From Parvularculaceae bacterium UBA4496 (GTDB lineage Bacteria; Pseudomonadota; Alphaproteobacteria; Caulobacterales; Parvularculaceae): 9,827 nt of DNA. The DNA lies in contig DGNI01000132.1 in assembly GCA_002388885.1 (NCBI GenBank), forward strand, positions 1 to 9,827. Reading direction: 5' to 3'. Positions 1-7,269 of the stretch are shown piece by piece. A program made the translations under genes and the position numbers. The notes below the pieces were generated by a model, which saw nothing but the letters and a program-made list of their open reading frames with translations, ran no database searches and was not told where the DNA came from. The number at the start of each line of letters is the position of its first letter. Within the stretch, counting starts at the first letter, position 1.

Positions 1-1
1 G

Positions 2-649
2 ACCGAATGGTTCATGAATCCACAGCGGGTGAACGCCTATTACAGCCCGAACCGGAACGAGATCGTGTTCCCGGCGGCGATCCTGCAGGCGCCTTTCTTC
101 GATCCGAACGCGGACCCTGCCGTCAACTATGGAGGCATCGGCGCTGTAATCGGTCACGAGATCGGTCACGGCTTCGATGATCAGGGCCGCAAGTCTGACG
201 GTGACGGGATTTTACGCGACTGGTGGACGGCCGAAGACGCAGCAAACTTTCAGGAGCTCGCCGATGCGCTCGGCGCGCAATATGCGACTTACGAGCCGGT
301 GCCGGGCTTTTTCGTAAATCCGGAACTCACCATGGGTGAAAATATCGGCGACGTCGGCGGGCTTTCCATGGCGTATCACGCATACAAGCTGTCGCTGAAC
401 GGAGAAGAAGCGCCGGTGCTTGACGGCTACACCGGCGATCAGCGCTTTTTCATGGCCTGGGCGCAGGTCTGGAAGCGACTTAACCGCGAAGAGGCGTTGA
501 AGAACCAGGTCGCCACCGACCCGCACTCGCCGGCGCAATACCGCGTCAACGGCGTCGTGCGGAACATGGACGCCTGGTACGACGCCTTCAATGTGACGGA
601 AGAGGACGATCTCTACCTGCCGCCGGAAGAACGCGTAGAGATCTGGTAA
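2..649 (+). CDS. M13 family (neprilysin-like) zinc metallopeptidase, C-terminal part
   Basis: This is the C-terminal 215 codons of an M13 endopeptidase; the start lies outside the window (the family is usually about 650-700 residues). The zinc site is complete: HEIGH is encoded at 155-169 (two His ligands and the catalytic Glu), and the third ligand Glu with its partner Asp lies in ENIGDVGG at about 338-361. The NAYY substrate-binding motif is at about 35-46. The late HSPAQYR motif at about 524-544 supplies the His and Arg that stabilise the transition state in neprilysin. The protein ends on the short Trp-terminal tail typical of the family. Bacterial members are mostly exported, envelope-located peptidases that cut short peptides; export cannot be checked because the signal region is missing. 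A hairpin follows 26 bases after the stop. The family call is very secure; the physiological substrate is unknown. Confidence 0.96.
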   Translation, partial: TEWFMNPQRVNAYYSPNRNEIVFPAAILQAPFFDPNADPAVNYGGIGAVIGHEIGHGFDDQGRKSDGDGILRDWWTAEDAANFQELADALGAQYATYEPVPGFFVNPELTMGENIGDVGGLSMAYHAYKLSLNGEEAPVLDGYTGDQRFFMAWAQVWKRLNREEALKNQVATDPHSPAQYRVNGVVRNMDAWYDAFNVTEEDDLYLPPEERVEIW

Positions 650-674
650 ATTCCCCAAGCAGTAGCGTATGCGT

Positions 675-710
675 AAAAAGGGTCCCGCCAAAAAAGCGGG
701 GCCTTTTTTT
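675..710. terminator. Bidirectional rho-independent terminator
   Basis: The left arm (675-688) and right arm (696-709) pair over about 14 bp with two G-U type wobbles, around a 7-base A-rich loop. The GC-rich core is GGTCCCGC/GCGGGGCC. It is followed by a run of seven T on the plus strand and, read on the minus strand, by a T run from the A tract at 675-679. It sits between the stop of the M13 peptidase gene (649) and the stop of the converging response regulator gene (713), so it can end both transcripts. Confidence 0.88.
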
Positions 711-712
711 AT

Positions 713-1075
713 TCAAACGCTTTGCAGAGTTTCGACTAAATCCTTCGGGTTGATCGGCTTTATCAATATCCGATACGGATGATCGGAATTAATCTTCTGA
801 ATAGTAGAGGGCTCATTTGATCCCGTGATAAAAATTATTTTCGTCTCGGGCAATTCCGCGTGAATTCTGTTGGATACGTCGACGCCGTCTTCTTCCGCTT
901 TCAATCGGACATCCATCAACACAAAGTCCGGCTTTTTTTCCATTACCATCTGATAGGCTTCGTCCGGCCTGTGCGCGATGCCGGCCACTTCAACGCCCGC
1001 GCCCTTGCAGATGACCGTCAAATAGTCAGTAATCAGAAATTCGTCATCAACGATTACAGCCTTGCGCACTCTCAT
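713..1075 (-). CDS. Single-domain response regulator (receiver only)
   Basis: The 120-residue product is one CheY-like receiver domain with no output domain. The acidic pair is Asp10-Asp11, the phospho-acceptor is Asp55 in LMDVRL, the switch Thr is Thr84 in FITGS, and the conserved Lys is Lys106 in IKPI. The DVRL...DGVDV pattern after the phosphorylation site resembles receivers paired with HisKA_2/HWE kinases. Its ATG overlaps the TGA of the upstream kinase gene (ATGA, 1072-1075), so the two are very probably translated together and are cognate partners. AAAGG at 1085-1089, 9 bases before the ATG, supports this start. With no DNA-binding domain, it should act through protein contact or as a phosphate shuttle. 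The downstream target is not visible here. Confidence 0.94.
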   Translation of the reverse strand: MRVRKAVIVDDEFLITDYLTVICKGAGVEVAGIAHRPDEAYQMVMEKKPDFVLMDVRLKAEEDGVDVSNRIHAELPETKIIFITGSNEPSTIQKINSDHPYRILIKPINPKDLVETLQSV

Positions 1076-2589
1076 TTCGATGAACCTTTAAAATATTCCG
1101 CCGGTATATTGATAACGACAACCACCCCCTGTCGCGACGCCACAATCATCTCCGCCTGCAACTGCCGAACCAACCCTTGCACAATTCGAGCGCCCGCCCC
1201 GTCGCGCCCTTCGCTTTCGTAAAGCCCTTCAGCGCCAATTCCGTCATCAGCCACAGTCAGTGACGCGCCTCCTTCAGGCTCTGCTCTGTACCGTACCGTC
1301 ACGACCCCGCTTTCACGCCCGATGAAAGCATATTTCAGGGCGTTTGTAACAAGTTCGTTTACGATCAGTCCCAATGATACCGCGAGGTCTATGTCGATTT
1401 CTGCTGAATCTGCGTCGAGATCCAATTTAATATTTTCACCGCCATCCTGTTGGCCTGAGAAAATATTCTGGCATAGATCCTCTAAAAAGGATTTTGCGCT
1501 CACTTCCGAAGGAGAGTGTGATGAAATCAGCAGACGGTGGACTGTTCCAAGCGCCTCAATCCTCCTTGTCGTGCCCTGAAGAAGATTCTGCGCCTCTTTA
1601 TCTTTTACGCGAATGGCGCCCGTCGTCAGCAGTGCTGTAGTCATTTGAAGATTGTTTTTCACCCGGTGATAAACTTCCCGCAGAAGAAGGTCGCGGTCGG
1701 CAATCGCTGTTCTCAGCTTTTTCTCTATGCGGTTTTGGATACGCGCGTACCAGATCACACTCGCCGATAGCAAAAGCATCATGACGGTCGCAAGCAAGCT
1801 CAGGCGAAAATTGGCGCTTACAGCGCCGACCGTGGTAAACTCAAGTGCGATGTAACACAGTACCAGCGGCAACAGGACAGCGCCCGGCAGCAACAGTCTT
1901 GCGCCGGCGCTTCCTCCGCCTTCGCCAGCAATGATGCCGACCCAGCCGATATCATGGCGCATCAACAAAATAGCAGCGAAAAGGAGGACAAATCCGAGCG
2001 CCGTATGCAGCGCCATCGCCGTAAATGGCGCCACGCTATAGAGCGCGGAAGCGTCAAAGGCATATCCAACAACGGCGGCTGAACACAGAACCAGCCCGGC
2101 TGTTGCAGCGGTGACAAAGAAAAAATCAGACCATTTCCGATTCAATATGAGAAAAACCAGCGCTGCAGCGAAAAGCAAAAAGTTTGTGGCGGTTGCTGTC
2201 GCCATACTGGCGCGCTGTAAAGCCGCGACGCTAGGCGCGAGATAGAGATCAATCCCGTTTGCGGCGCCGGACAGAATAACGGCAATATCCGCAAAGGCGA
2301 CGGCGCCAATCACCAAAGCTGCAACCATTGTAACAGCTCCGGAGACTTTACCCTTCGCCGCGGAAAACCAGATCGCCAGCGCCGAAGCGATGAGAAATAA
2401 CATCGCCGTGCTTGGAACCATCGCAGCAAACGACGGATTGATCCGCCGGACCGCCTCAACGTCCAATCCCCAACCAATGAACAGCACGGCAGCGGCGCCT
2501 GCGTTGATAAAAAGGGCGAGCCAGAAGCTCACCCGTTTCATGTGCAAAGCGATATTATCCTGCCGCACCGGCAAATTCTGTTCCATCAT
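1072..2589 (-). CDS. Membrane HisKA_2-type sensor histidine kinase
   Basis: From the ATG at 2589 the product has 505 residues. The first roughly 285 residues are mostly hydrophobic and I count about eight likely membrane spans, with no obvious large periplasmic or PAS/GAF sensor domain. A short helical linker leads to the dimerisation/phospho-acceptor region, LLREVYHRVKNNLQ, with the acceptor at about His308; this is the HisKA_2 signature rather than classic HisKA. The ATPase domain follows, with N-box NELVTNALKYAF (about 411-422) and G1-box ADDGIGAEG (about 447-455); the second glycine box is reduced to GAGARIVQGL. The open frame reaches a GTG at 2637 directly after an in-frame TAG. I prefer the ATG at 2589 (or the next codon, 2586) because AGAGAG precedes it and the hydrophobic region starts soon after. 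The kinase passes phosphate to the overlapping receiver gene. The signal sensed is unknown; a membrane-embedded cue is a guess from the lack of a soluble sensor. Confidence 0.93.
   Translation of the reverse strand: MMEQNLPVRQDNIALHMKRVSFWLALFINAGAAAVLFIGWGLDVEAVRRINPSFAAMVPSTAMLFLIASALAIWFSAAKGKVSGAVTMVAALVIGAVAFADIAVILSGAANGIDLYLAPSVAALQRASMATATATNFLLFAAALVFLILNRKWSDFFFVTAATAGLVLCSAAVVGYAFDASALYSVAPFTAMALHTALGFVLLFAAILLMRHDIGWVGIIAGEGGGSAGARLLLPGAVLLPLVLCYIALEFTTVGAVSANFRLSLLATVMMLLLSASVIWYARIQNRIEKKLRTAIADRDLLLREVYHRVKNNLQMTTALLTTGAIRVKDKEAQNLLQGTTRRIEALGTVHRLLISSHSPSEVSAKSFLEDLCQNIFSGQQDGGENIKLDLDADSAEIDIDLAVSLGLIVNELVTNALKYAFIGRESGVVTVRYRAEPEGGASLTVADDGIGAEGLYESEGRDGAGARIVQGLVRQLQAEMIVASRQGVVVVINIPAEYFKGSSK
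1085..1089 (-). promoter_or_regulatory. Ribosome binding site of the response regulator, inside the kinase gene
   Basis: AAAGG lies 9 bases before the ATG at 1075, within the last codons of the kinase gene. With the ATGA overlap it supports translational coupling of kinase and regulator. Confidence 0.6.
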
Positions 2590-2627
2590 TCTATTACTCT
2601 CTGGGCAGGCTAGGAACGCAGCCGATG

Positions 2628-2650
2628 GTAGCGCCACCGTAGCGCGCTAC
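2628..2650. repeat. Perfect 12-bp palindrome with an extra half-site
   Basis: GTAGCGCGCTAC at 2639-2650 is its own reverse complement. The half-site GTAGCGC also occurs at 2628-2634, exactly 11 bp (one helical turn) before the copy at 2639-2645. The cluster lies in the divergent region between the kinase operon and cobT, about 40-60 bp before the preferred kinase start. An operator for a dimeric regulator is a reasonable guess; no regulator can be named. Confidence 0.4.
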
Positions 2651-2710
2651 AGCTGATTCGGGAAACGCCAGAAATTGCAGTGAACGGTGGCGACAGGCGC
2701 GCAGGCCCCT

Positions 2711-2738
2711 TTGGTTTTCTGCTGCCCCGCCCTATAAG
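2711..2738 (+). promoter_or_regulatory. Candidate sigma-70-type promoter for cobT, giving a leaderless mRNA
   Basis: A -35-like TTGGTT (2711-2716) and a -10-like TATAAG (2733-2738) are 16 bp apart. The -10 box ends 6 bases before the ATG at 2745, so transcription would begin at or very near the first base of that ATG. No Shine-Dalgarno sequence is visible before the ATG, which agrees with a leaderless transcript. The -35 match is modest. Confidence 0.45.
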
Positions 2739-2744
2739 CAGCCC

Positions 2745-4595
2745 ATGATGAACAAGGAGCAGGTCCGGGACGCCTTCAAGCGCGCGCTGTTGCACACGAC
2801 GCGGGCGCTGTCCGCGCAGCGCGATGTTGAGGTGGCGTTCGGCGGCGATCATGCCGCCGTGCAGGGAAAGTCTGCGCGTATCCCCCTGCCTGCGCGCATA
2901 CTCGACGAAGCGTCTGCCGCCATTGCGCGCGGCGAAAGCGACGCGGCCGCCCTGCGCCTCGCCCATCACGACGCCGTCGCGCATCAGCAGCTTTCGCCAA
3001 GAGGCGCTGAAGCGCGCGCCATATTCGCTGCGCTCGAAAACGCCCGTTGCGAAGCCATCGGCGCACGCGCGCTGAAAGGCGTCGGCGATAATCTCGCCGC
3101 ATCGCTCGAAAAAACATTCGCCGACAAGGGCTATGACCGGCTCAATTCGAAAGACGCCGCGCCGATGGCGGATGTTGCAGCGCTGTTGTTGCGCGAGCGC
3201 CTGACCGGACGGCCCGCGCCGCGCGCCGCCGCAGGCGTCATGGATGAGTGGCGCGGCGATCTTGAAGACCGCGCCGGCGCCTCTCTCGACGCGCTCGCTG
3301 ATGCTGCATCGCTTAATGATCAAGCCGCGTTCGCTGCGCTAGCCCGCAATTTTATCCGCGAGCTCGACCTCGATGATAACGATCAGGGCGATCAGGACAG
3401 CCAGGATGAAAGTCAGGGCGAGGAAAACGAGGACGATTCTGACGATCAGAATGACTCTGACGATGACGAAACCGGCGCCGATGAAATGCCTGAAGACCCC
3501 GGCTCCGGGGAAACGTCAGAAGGCGACGCCGATCTTTCCGATCAGGATATGGAAACAAGCTTCGAGGAAGATGACGGCGCCACGGAAAACGCCAAGATTT
3601 CGTCTCTGCGCACCCAGTTCGAAGGCGACACCGGTGCGGCCTACCGCGCATACACAACGCAATTTGATGAAATCGCCGACGCGGTCGATCTTTGCGATCC
3701 GGAAGAATTGCAGCGCCTGCGGCGCTCGCTCGACCGGCAGCTGGAAAACCTGCACGCTGTTGTCGCGCGCCTCGCCAATAAGCTTCAACGAAAACTCATG
3801 GCCCAGCAAAACCGCAGCTGGGCGTTCGATCTTGACGAGGGTGTGCTCGACGCGGCCCGTCTAGCGCGCATCATTGTCGATCCGATGCAGCCGCTTTCCT
3901 ACAAGATGGAGAAGGAACAGGACTTTCGCGATACGGTGGTGACGCTGCTGATCGATAATTCCGGCTCCATGCGCGGCCGCCCGATCACCATCGCCGCCAT
4001 ATGCGCCGACATTCTCGCCCGCACGCTGGAACGCTGCGGCGTCAAGGTTGAAATTCTCGGCTTTACGACACGCGCATGGAAAGGCGGTCAGGCGCGGGAG
4101 AAATGGGTCGCCGATGGGCGCCCCGCCAAGCCGGGACGCCTCAATGACTTGCGCCATGTGATTTACAAGTCCGCCGATGCGCCTTGGCGGCGCGCGCGCG
4201 CCTCGCTCGGCCTGATGATGAAAGAAGGGCTGCTTAAGGAAAACATCGACGGCGAAGCATTGATGTGGGCGCATGCGCGCCTTCTCGGACGTCCCGAAGC
4301 GCGGCGCATCATGATGGTGATTTCCGACGGCGCGCCGGTAGATGACACGACATCATCCGCGAATGGCGGCGCTTATCTCGAACGGCATTTGCGCGAGGTT
4401 ATCCACTACATCGAGAACCGCTCGCCGGTTGAATTGCTCGCCATTGGCATCGGCCATGACGTAACGCGTTATTACCGGCGTGCACTGACAATAGTCGATG
4501 TGGACCAGCTCGGCGGCGCCATCATCGACAAACTGGCGGAACTGTTCGACGAAGAAGCACAACAGCGCGCCAACCGTCGCGGCCGGGCGGCTTAA
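2745..4595 (+). CDS. cobT: Aerobic cobaltochelatase subunit CobT
   Basis: CobT is the large chaperone-like subunit of the ATP-dependent CobN-CobS-CobT complex, which inserts cobalt into hydrogenobyrinate a,c-diamide in aerobic cobalamin synthesis. It acts in the cytosol with the AAA+ subunit CobS. The 616-residue product has the family layout. An N-terminal helical domain spans about 1-205. A strongly acidic, low-complexity Asp/Glu linker spans about 207-283. A helical region carries the conserved [11 protein letters not shown] stretch near 356. A C-terminal von Willebrand A domain starts near 395 with the metal site DNSGSM (404-409), GFTTRAW (439-445) and the SDGAPVDD loop (527-534). Length is close to known CobT proteins. 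The start has two adjacent ATG codons (2745, 2748) and no clear ribosome site; see the promoter entry. Neither cobS nor cobN is beside it in this window, and it diverges from the kinase operon. Its stop overlaps the stop of the converging b561-YceI gene by four bases. Confidence 0.95.
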   Translation: MMNKEQVRDAFKRALLHTTRALSAQRDVEVAFGGDHAAVQGKSARIPLPARILDEASAAIARGESDAAALRLAHHDAVAHQQLSPRGAEARAIFAALENARCEAIGARALKGVGDNLAASLEKTFADKGYDRLNSKDAAPMADVAALLLRERLTGRPAPRAAAGVMDEWRGDLEDRAGASLDALADAASLNDQAAFAALARNFIRELDLDDNDQGDQDSQDESQGEENEDDSDDQNDSDDDETGADEMPEDPGSGETSEGDADLSDQDMETSFEEDDGATENAKISSLRTQFEGDTGAAYRAYTTQFDEIADAVDLCDPEELQRLRRSLDRQLENLHAVVARLANKLQRKLMAQQNRSWAFDLDEGVLDAARLARIIVDPMQPLSYKMEKEQDFRDTVVTLLIDNSGSMRGRPITIAAICADILARTLERCGVKVEILGFTTRAWKGGQAREKWVADGRPAKPGRLNDLRHVIYKSADAPWRRARASLGLMMKEGLLKENIDGEALMWAHARLLGRPEARRIMMVISDGAPVDDTTSSANGGAYLERHLREVIHYIENRSPVELLAIGIGHDVTRYYRRALTIVDVDQLGGAIIDKLAELFDEEAQQRANRRGRAA

Positions 4596-5761
4596 TCCGC
4601 ACGCGTTGCATGAACTTCGAACTCGACACGCACGCCCAGCTGAACTTCCTCTTCTTCCAGCCATGAAGCCGCAGTCCCGAGACCGAACTGAGTCCTAATA
4701 AGGTCAGCGCCGCCAATGGCGACAGCCCGGTCGCCATCATTCTCCAGTGTAAAGGCTAGCGTTATGTCTTTTTCGAAACCCTTGATCGTCAAAACGCCGT
4801 CCGCTTCATAAGCGCCGTCGCCCGTTTGCCGGATCGAACCGGATGTAAATGTCGCTTCGGGATGCGCCTTGACGTCGAACCACTCCTCTCCGGGGAGTAT
4901 CGTATTGCGAAGCTCATCGCCGGTTGCAGCGCTGCCAGTTGAAACCGCGACTTCAATCGAGGAAGCTGCAAGGTCGTCAGGAAAGAATATTATCTCCGCA
5001 TGAAAGTTCCTGAACTCGCCCTCGAACCGCCGGCCTTTTTCCTCGCCGATAAATTTCAGCGTACTTTGATCGTAAGCGACTTGCCAGTTGGTTTCGCCGG
5101 CGCCCGCCCTCACACCCGCCGCGCCTGAATTCGCATTTAACGGCGGCGCCAAACCATAAAGGGCGGCGCCCATCATCAGCGCTCCAATCACGCCGCCGAC
5201 ACCAGCCCATTGGGCGAAGCGAGACGGCGACATGCTTTGAAACACGTGATCCTTGTTGAAAAAGCGATGTTTCAACGCCGCGCCTACATGCAGCGCCAGC
5301 AGTCCGAGAATACCGTAAGCGAGCAGCTCATGCACTTCTTCAAAAAATTCTTCGGCGCTTTCGCCTCGCGCGAGCGGCAAATGCGGTATCGGGATAAACC
5401 CGAAATATTTCGTCGGAATATCCGTCGGCGACACGGACACAATCGCCCATCCAACCAAAGGCGCCGCAATCATCAGGACGTAAAAGCCCCAATGGGCGGC
5501 CCGCGCTGCAAGCTTTTCCCATGCCGCCATGGCTGACGGCAAAGCGGGCGGGCGATGACCCAAGCGCCAGCCGAGCCGGACGAGCGACAGAACCAGAATG
5601 GAAAGTCCGAAAGATTTGTGCAGTTGATAAAGGTCGAACTTCAGCGGTGACGTGTTCGGCAGGTTGTGCATGTAAAACCCGCCGGCGATCTGGCAGAGAA
5701 TCAAAATTGCGATCGCCCAATGCAGGACGACCGCAACTGAACTATAGCGCGCGCTGTCCAA
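4592..5761 (-). CDS. Cytochrome b561 - YceI domain fusion protein
   Basis: The 389-residue product joins a membrane di-heme cytochrome b561 to a periplasmic YceI domain. Residues 1-170 match bacterial b561 with four spans; likely heme ligands are His14 (VLHW), His48 (LHKS), His144 (VHELLAYG) and His158 (LHVG). A fifth hydrophobic span at about 187-206 should carry the chain back across the membrane. Residues about 225-385 then form a YceI lipocalin-like beta domain, with [14 protein letters not shown] as its most typical stretch, on the periplasmic side. YceI proteins bind isoprenoid lipids such as quinones, and b561 exchanges electrons with quinol, so a quinone-linked redox role is plausible but inferred. 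E. coli has the same pair as separate neighbours (yceJ-yceI). The start is a TTG at 5761, one codon after the TAG of the upstream YceI gene and in the same frame, with GGAAG 8 bases before it. No ATG occurs before Met31, which lies at the end of the first span, so a non-ATG start is needed. Confidence 0.9.
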   Translation of the reverse strand: MDSARYSSVAVVLHWAIAILILCQIAGGFYMHNLPNTSPLKFDLYQLHKSFGLSILVLSLVRLGWRLGHRPPALPSAMAAWEKLAARAAHWGFYVLMIAAPLVGWAIVSVSPTDIPTKYFGFIPIPHLPLARGESAEEFFEEVHELLAYGILGLLALHVGAALKHRFFNKDHVFQSMSPSRFAQWAGVGGVIGALMMGAALYGLAPPLNANSGAAGVRAGAGETNWQVAYDQSTLKFIGEEKGRRFEGEFRNFHAEIIFFPDDLAASSIEVAVSTGSAATGDELRNTILPGEEWFDVKAHPEATFTSGSIRQTGDGAYEADGVLTIKGFEKDITLAFTLENDGDRAVAIGGADLIRTQFGLGTAASWLEEEEVQLGVRVEFEVHATRAD

Positions 5762-5764
5762 AAC

Positions 5765-6433
5765 CTATTCTTCCGCAGGTTCCTCAGCCGGCATTTCGAA
5801 TTCCGCTTCGATGACGATCTCAACCTCATCGCTGGTGACCGGAACCAAGTAGTCCATGCCAAACTCCGAACGGTTTACGGAACCTTTCGCGGAGAAACCG
5901 ATCTTGTATTCATTACCCCGTTCGCTGAACGCCGAATTGTTATAGGTGACGTCAAGCGTGACAGGTTTTGTGATCCCTTTTATTGTAAGGTCGCCGGTCA
6001 TTGTGCCCGTGGCGTCGCCGGTCTTGGTGAGCGATGTACTTTCAAAAGTGATTTCCGGATGGTTGGCGGTATCGAAAAACCGCTCGCCCTGCAGATGCTC
6101 GTCAAACACATCGACGCCGGAATCCACCGAAGTCGCATCAATCGTAACGCTTACGGATGATGCTTCCGGCTCTTCGGCGTCCCAGTCGAGAACGGCGTCC
6201 CAATTCCGCCAGCGCACCCACGGCCGGGAAAAGCCCTGGTGAAAATAGGAAAACGTGATGTAGCGATGGCGCGGATCTGTTTTGTATTCGCCGGATATGG
6301 CGTCAAACCCGGCCGCGGCTTCAGTATCGGCGACAGTATCTGTTGCGCCATTTGATTGACTGTTCGCAGCCTCGCCGCAACCGGCGACAACGATCGCTGC
6401 GACGGCTGAAATCGCAATAGTTCTAAGTTGCAT
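5765..6433 (-). CDS. YceI family lipoprotein
   Basis: From the ATG at 6433 the product has 222 residues. An N-terminal lipoprotein signal (MQLRTIAISA, hydrophobic core, lipobox VAGC) places the acylated cysteine at residue 19; the next residue is Gly, not Asp, which fits sorting to the outer membrane in the usual Lol rule. A low-complexity spacer (about 20-45) precedes a YceI beta-barrel domain (about 48-213) with typical motifs: TIDATSVDSG, DEHLQGERFFDTANHP, GDLTIKGITKPVTL and SVNRSEFGMDY. The tail PAEEPAEE is acidic. YceI proteins are periplasmic lipid/isoprenoid-binding proteins. An upstream in-frame ATG at 6466 is less likely because it would put charged residues before the signal peptide, and AAGGGA precedes the 6433 start. 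The next gene encodes a b561-YceI fusion in the same frame, immediately after this TAG stop. Confidence 0.92.
   Translation of the reverse strand: MQLRTIAISAVAAIVVAGCGEAANSQSNGATDTVADTEAAAGFDAISGEYKTDPRHRYITFSYFHQGFSRPWVRWRNWDAVLDWDAEEPEASSVSVTIDATSVDSGVDVFDEHLQGERFFDTANHPEITFESTSLTKTGDATGTMTGDLTIKGITKPVTLDVTYNNSAFSERGNEYKIGFSAKGSVNRSEFGMDYLVPVTSDEVEIVIEAEFEMPAEEPAEE
5770..5774 (-). promoter_or_regulatory. Ribosome binding site deciding the TTG start of the b561-YceI gene
   Basis: GGAAG lies in the last codons of the upstream YceI gene, 8 bases before the TTG at 5761. It is the best local support for re-initiation at TTG, since no ATG is available near the first membrane span. Confidence 0.5.
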
Positions 6434-6476
6434 GTAATGACTTTCCCTTCTTGCTCGTCCGTCCATTCATACGCCC

Positions 6477-6504
6477 AATATAGAGGAGCCGCAGATTTAC
6501 CCAA
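6477..6504 (-). promoter_or_regulatory. Candidate promoter for the YceI / b561-YceI genes
   Basis: Read on the minus strand, TTGGGT (6504-6499) and TATATT (6482-6477) are 16 bp apart. Transcription would begin near 6470, leaving a leader of about 37 bases before the YceI ATG at 6433. The -10 box is one base from consensus; the -35 box matches only half. Confidence 0.45.
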
Positions 6505-6507
6505 GCC

Positions 6508-6525
6508 GGTCACGCATACGTGATC
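6508..6525. repeat. Short inverted repeat between the nitroreductase and YceI genes
   Basis: GGTCACG and CGTGATC pair over 7 bp (one wobble) around a CATA loop. It begins three bases after the nitroreductase stop and ends three bases before the candidate -35 box of the YceI promoter. No T tract follows, so an operator is as likely as a weak terminator. Confidence 0.35.
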
Positions 6526-6528
6526 ATT

Positions 6529-7152
6529 TCAATAAGTTGAAACAATCGACGCCATGTCAGGACGCCCCCGTTCTTTAGGACCCTCGCGCGCCGCGCCAAT
6601 ATAGACAAAACCCGCAACCCGTTCATTGTCATCCAATTGGAGCGCGTCAGCAACATCCGCATCGAAAGCATACCATTCCGTAAGCCACTGCGCCGCGAAA
6701 CCATGGGCGGAAGAAGCAACGAGCAAATTCTGACACGCCGCGCCTGTGGTCAGAACCTGTTCCCACTCCGGCGTGCGATGATCCTTGTTCACGCATGAAA
6801 TCACGCCGACGACGACAGGCGCGCGCAGGAAACGGTTGCGCTCATACGCAATCCTTGTTTCATCGGCTTCGGGTTCATTTTTCCTGAACGCCGCTTCCAG
6901 CACTTCGCCAAACCGGTCTCTCGCTTCGCCCTCAAAGACGATAAACCTGAATGGCACGACCCGGCGATGGTCCGGCACGCGTGCGGCGATTTCCAAAAGG
7001 TCGGCAAGCGTCTCCGCGTCCGGCCCCGGCGGGCCCAGAAAATCCGCCGCTGTGGAGCGCCGCATCCGCAACAGGGTCAGGGCGTCTTCGCTCGGGTGCG
7101 CAGACGGCAGGGTTTCGCCTAGCTCGGGTTTGTTCAAAATACCGCTCCTCAT
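6529..7152 (-). CDS. YdjA-like nitroreductase family protein
   Basis: The 207-residue product belongs to the FMN-dependent nitroreductase superfamily and resembles E. coli YdjA in its order of motifs. These are RRST (31-34, FMN phosphate contact), ARVPDHRRVVPFRF (57-70), TPEWEQ (127-132), QNLLVASSAHGF (141-152), QWLTEW (155-160), GFVYIGAA (181-188) and a final RGRPD stretch near 195. It has about 25 extra N-terminal residues compared with the roughly 183-residue YdjA, so a start inside the present N-terminus is possible; Met30 (MRRST) would be too late. Members are usually dimeric cytosolic oxidoreductases using NAD(P)H; the natural substrate is unknown. No strong ribosome site precedes the ATG. 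It is transcribed in the same direction as the YceI genes 95 bases downstream, and diverges from the E1 gene. Confidence 0.92.
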   Translation of the reverse strand: MRSGILNKPELGETLPSAHPSEDALTLLRMRRSTAADFLGPPGPDAETLADLLEIAARVPDHRRVVPFRFIVFEGEARDRFGEVLEAAFRKNEPEADETRIAYERNRFLRAPVVVGVISCVNKDHRTPEWEQVLTTGAACQNLLVASSAHGFAAQWLTEWYAFDADVADALQLDDNERVAGFVYIGAAREGPKERGRPDMASIVSTY

Positions 7153-7167
7153 GATAGGCTCAACGCC

Positions 7168-7195
7168 TTGGCAAAGAATTTGCGCCTGTTATGGA
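7168..7195 (+). promoter_or_regulatory. Candidate promoter for the E1-acyltransferase operon
   Basis: TTGGCA (7168-7173, one base from the -35 consensus) and TATGGA (7190-7195, four of six -10 positions) are 16 bp apart in the 117-bp divergent region. Transcription would start near 7202, leaving a leader of about 68 bases before the ATG at 7270. Confidence 0.4.
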
Positions 7196-7269
7196 GATAG
7201 ACGTGAGCGCCCCTCCACCTCAAGGGCGCGCCAGACAATACGAACCGGGCGGCAAGGAAACACGAGGCT

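Noticed and set aside
2590..2637. Extended start (GTG at 2637) for the histidine kinase
   Set aside because: The GTG follows an in-frame TAG directly, has no ribosome site, and adds residues that look non-homologous; the ATG pair at 2589/2586 is better.
2613..2650. GGAAC at 2613 as the -35 of a general-stress (EcfG-type) promoter
   Set aside because: No CGTT-like -10 occurs at the required 16-17 bp spacing, so the match is likely chance.
2610..3323. Long minus-strand open frame (237 codons) across the cobT start
   Set aside because: It lies antisense to the well-matched N-terminal part of CobT, has an Arg/Gly/Ala-rich composition typical of a shadow frame, and resembles no family I know.
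3363..3594. GA-rich, low-complexity stretch as a DNA repeat element
   Set aside because: It is the coding sequence of the acidic Asp/Glu linker of CobT, which is a normal feature of the family.
6434..6466. Upstream ATG at 6466 for the YceI lipoprotein
   Set aside because: It would add 11 polar residues before a standard lipoprotein signal peptide, while a ribosome site precedes the ATG at 6433.
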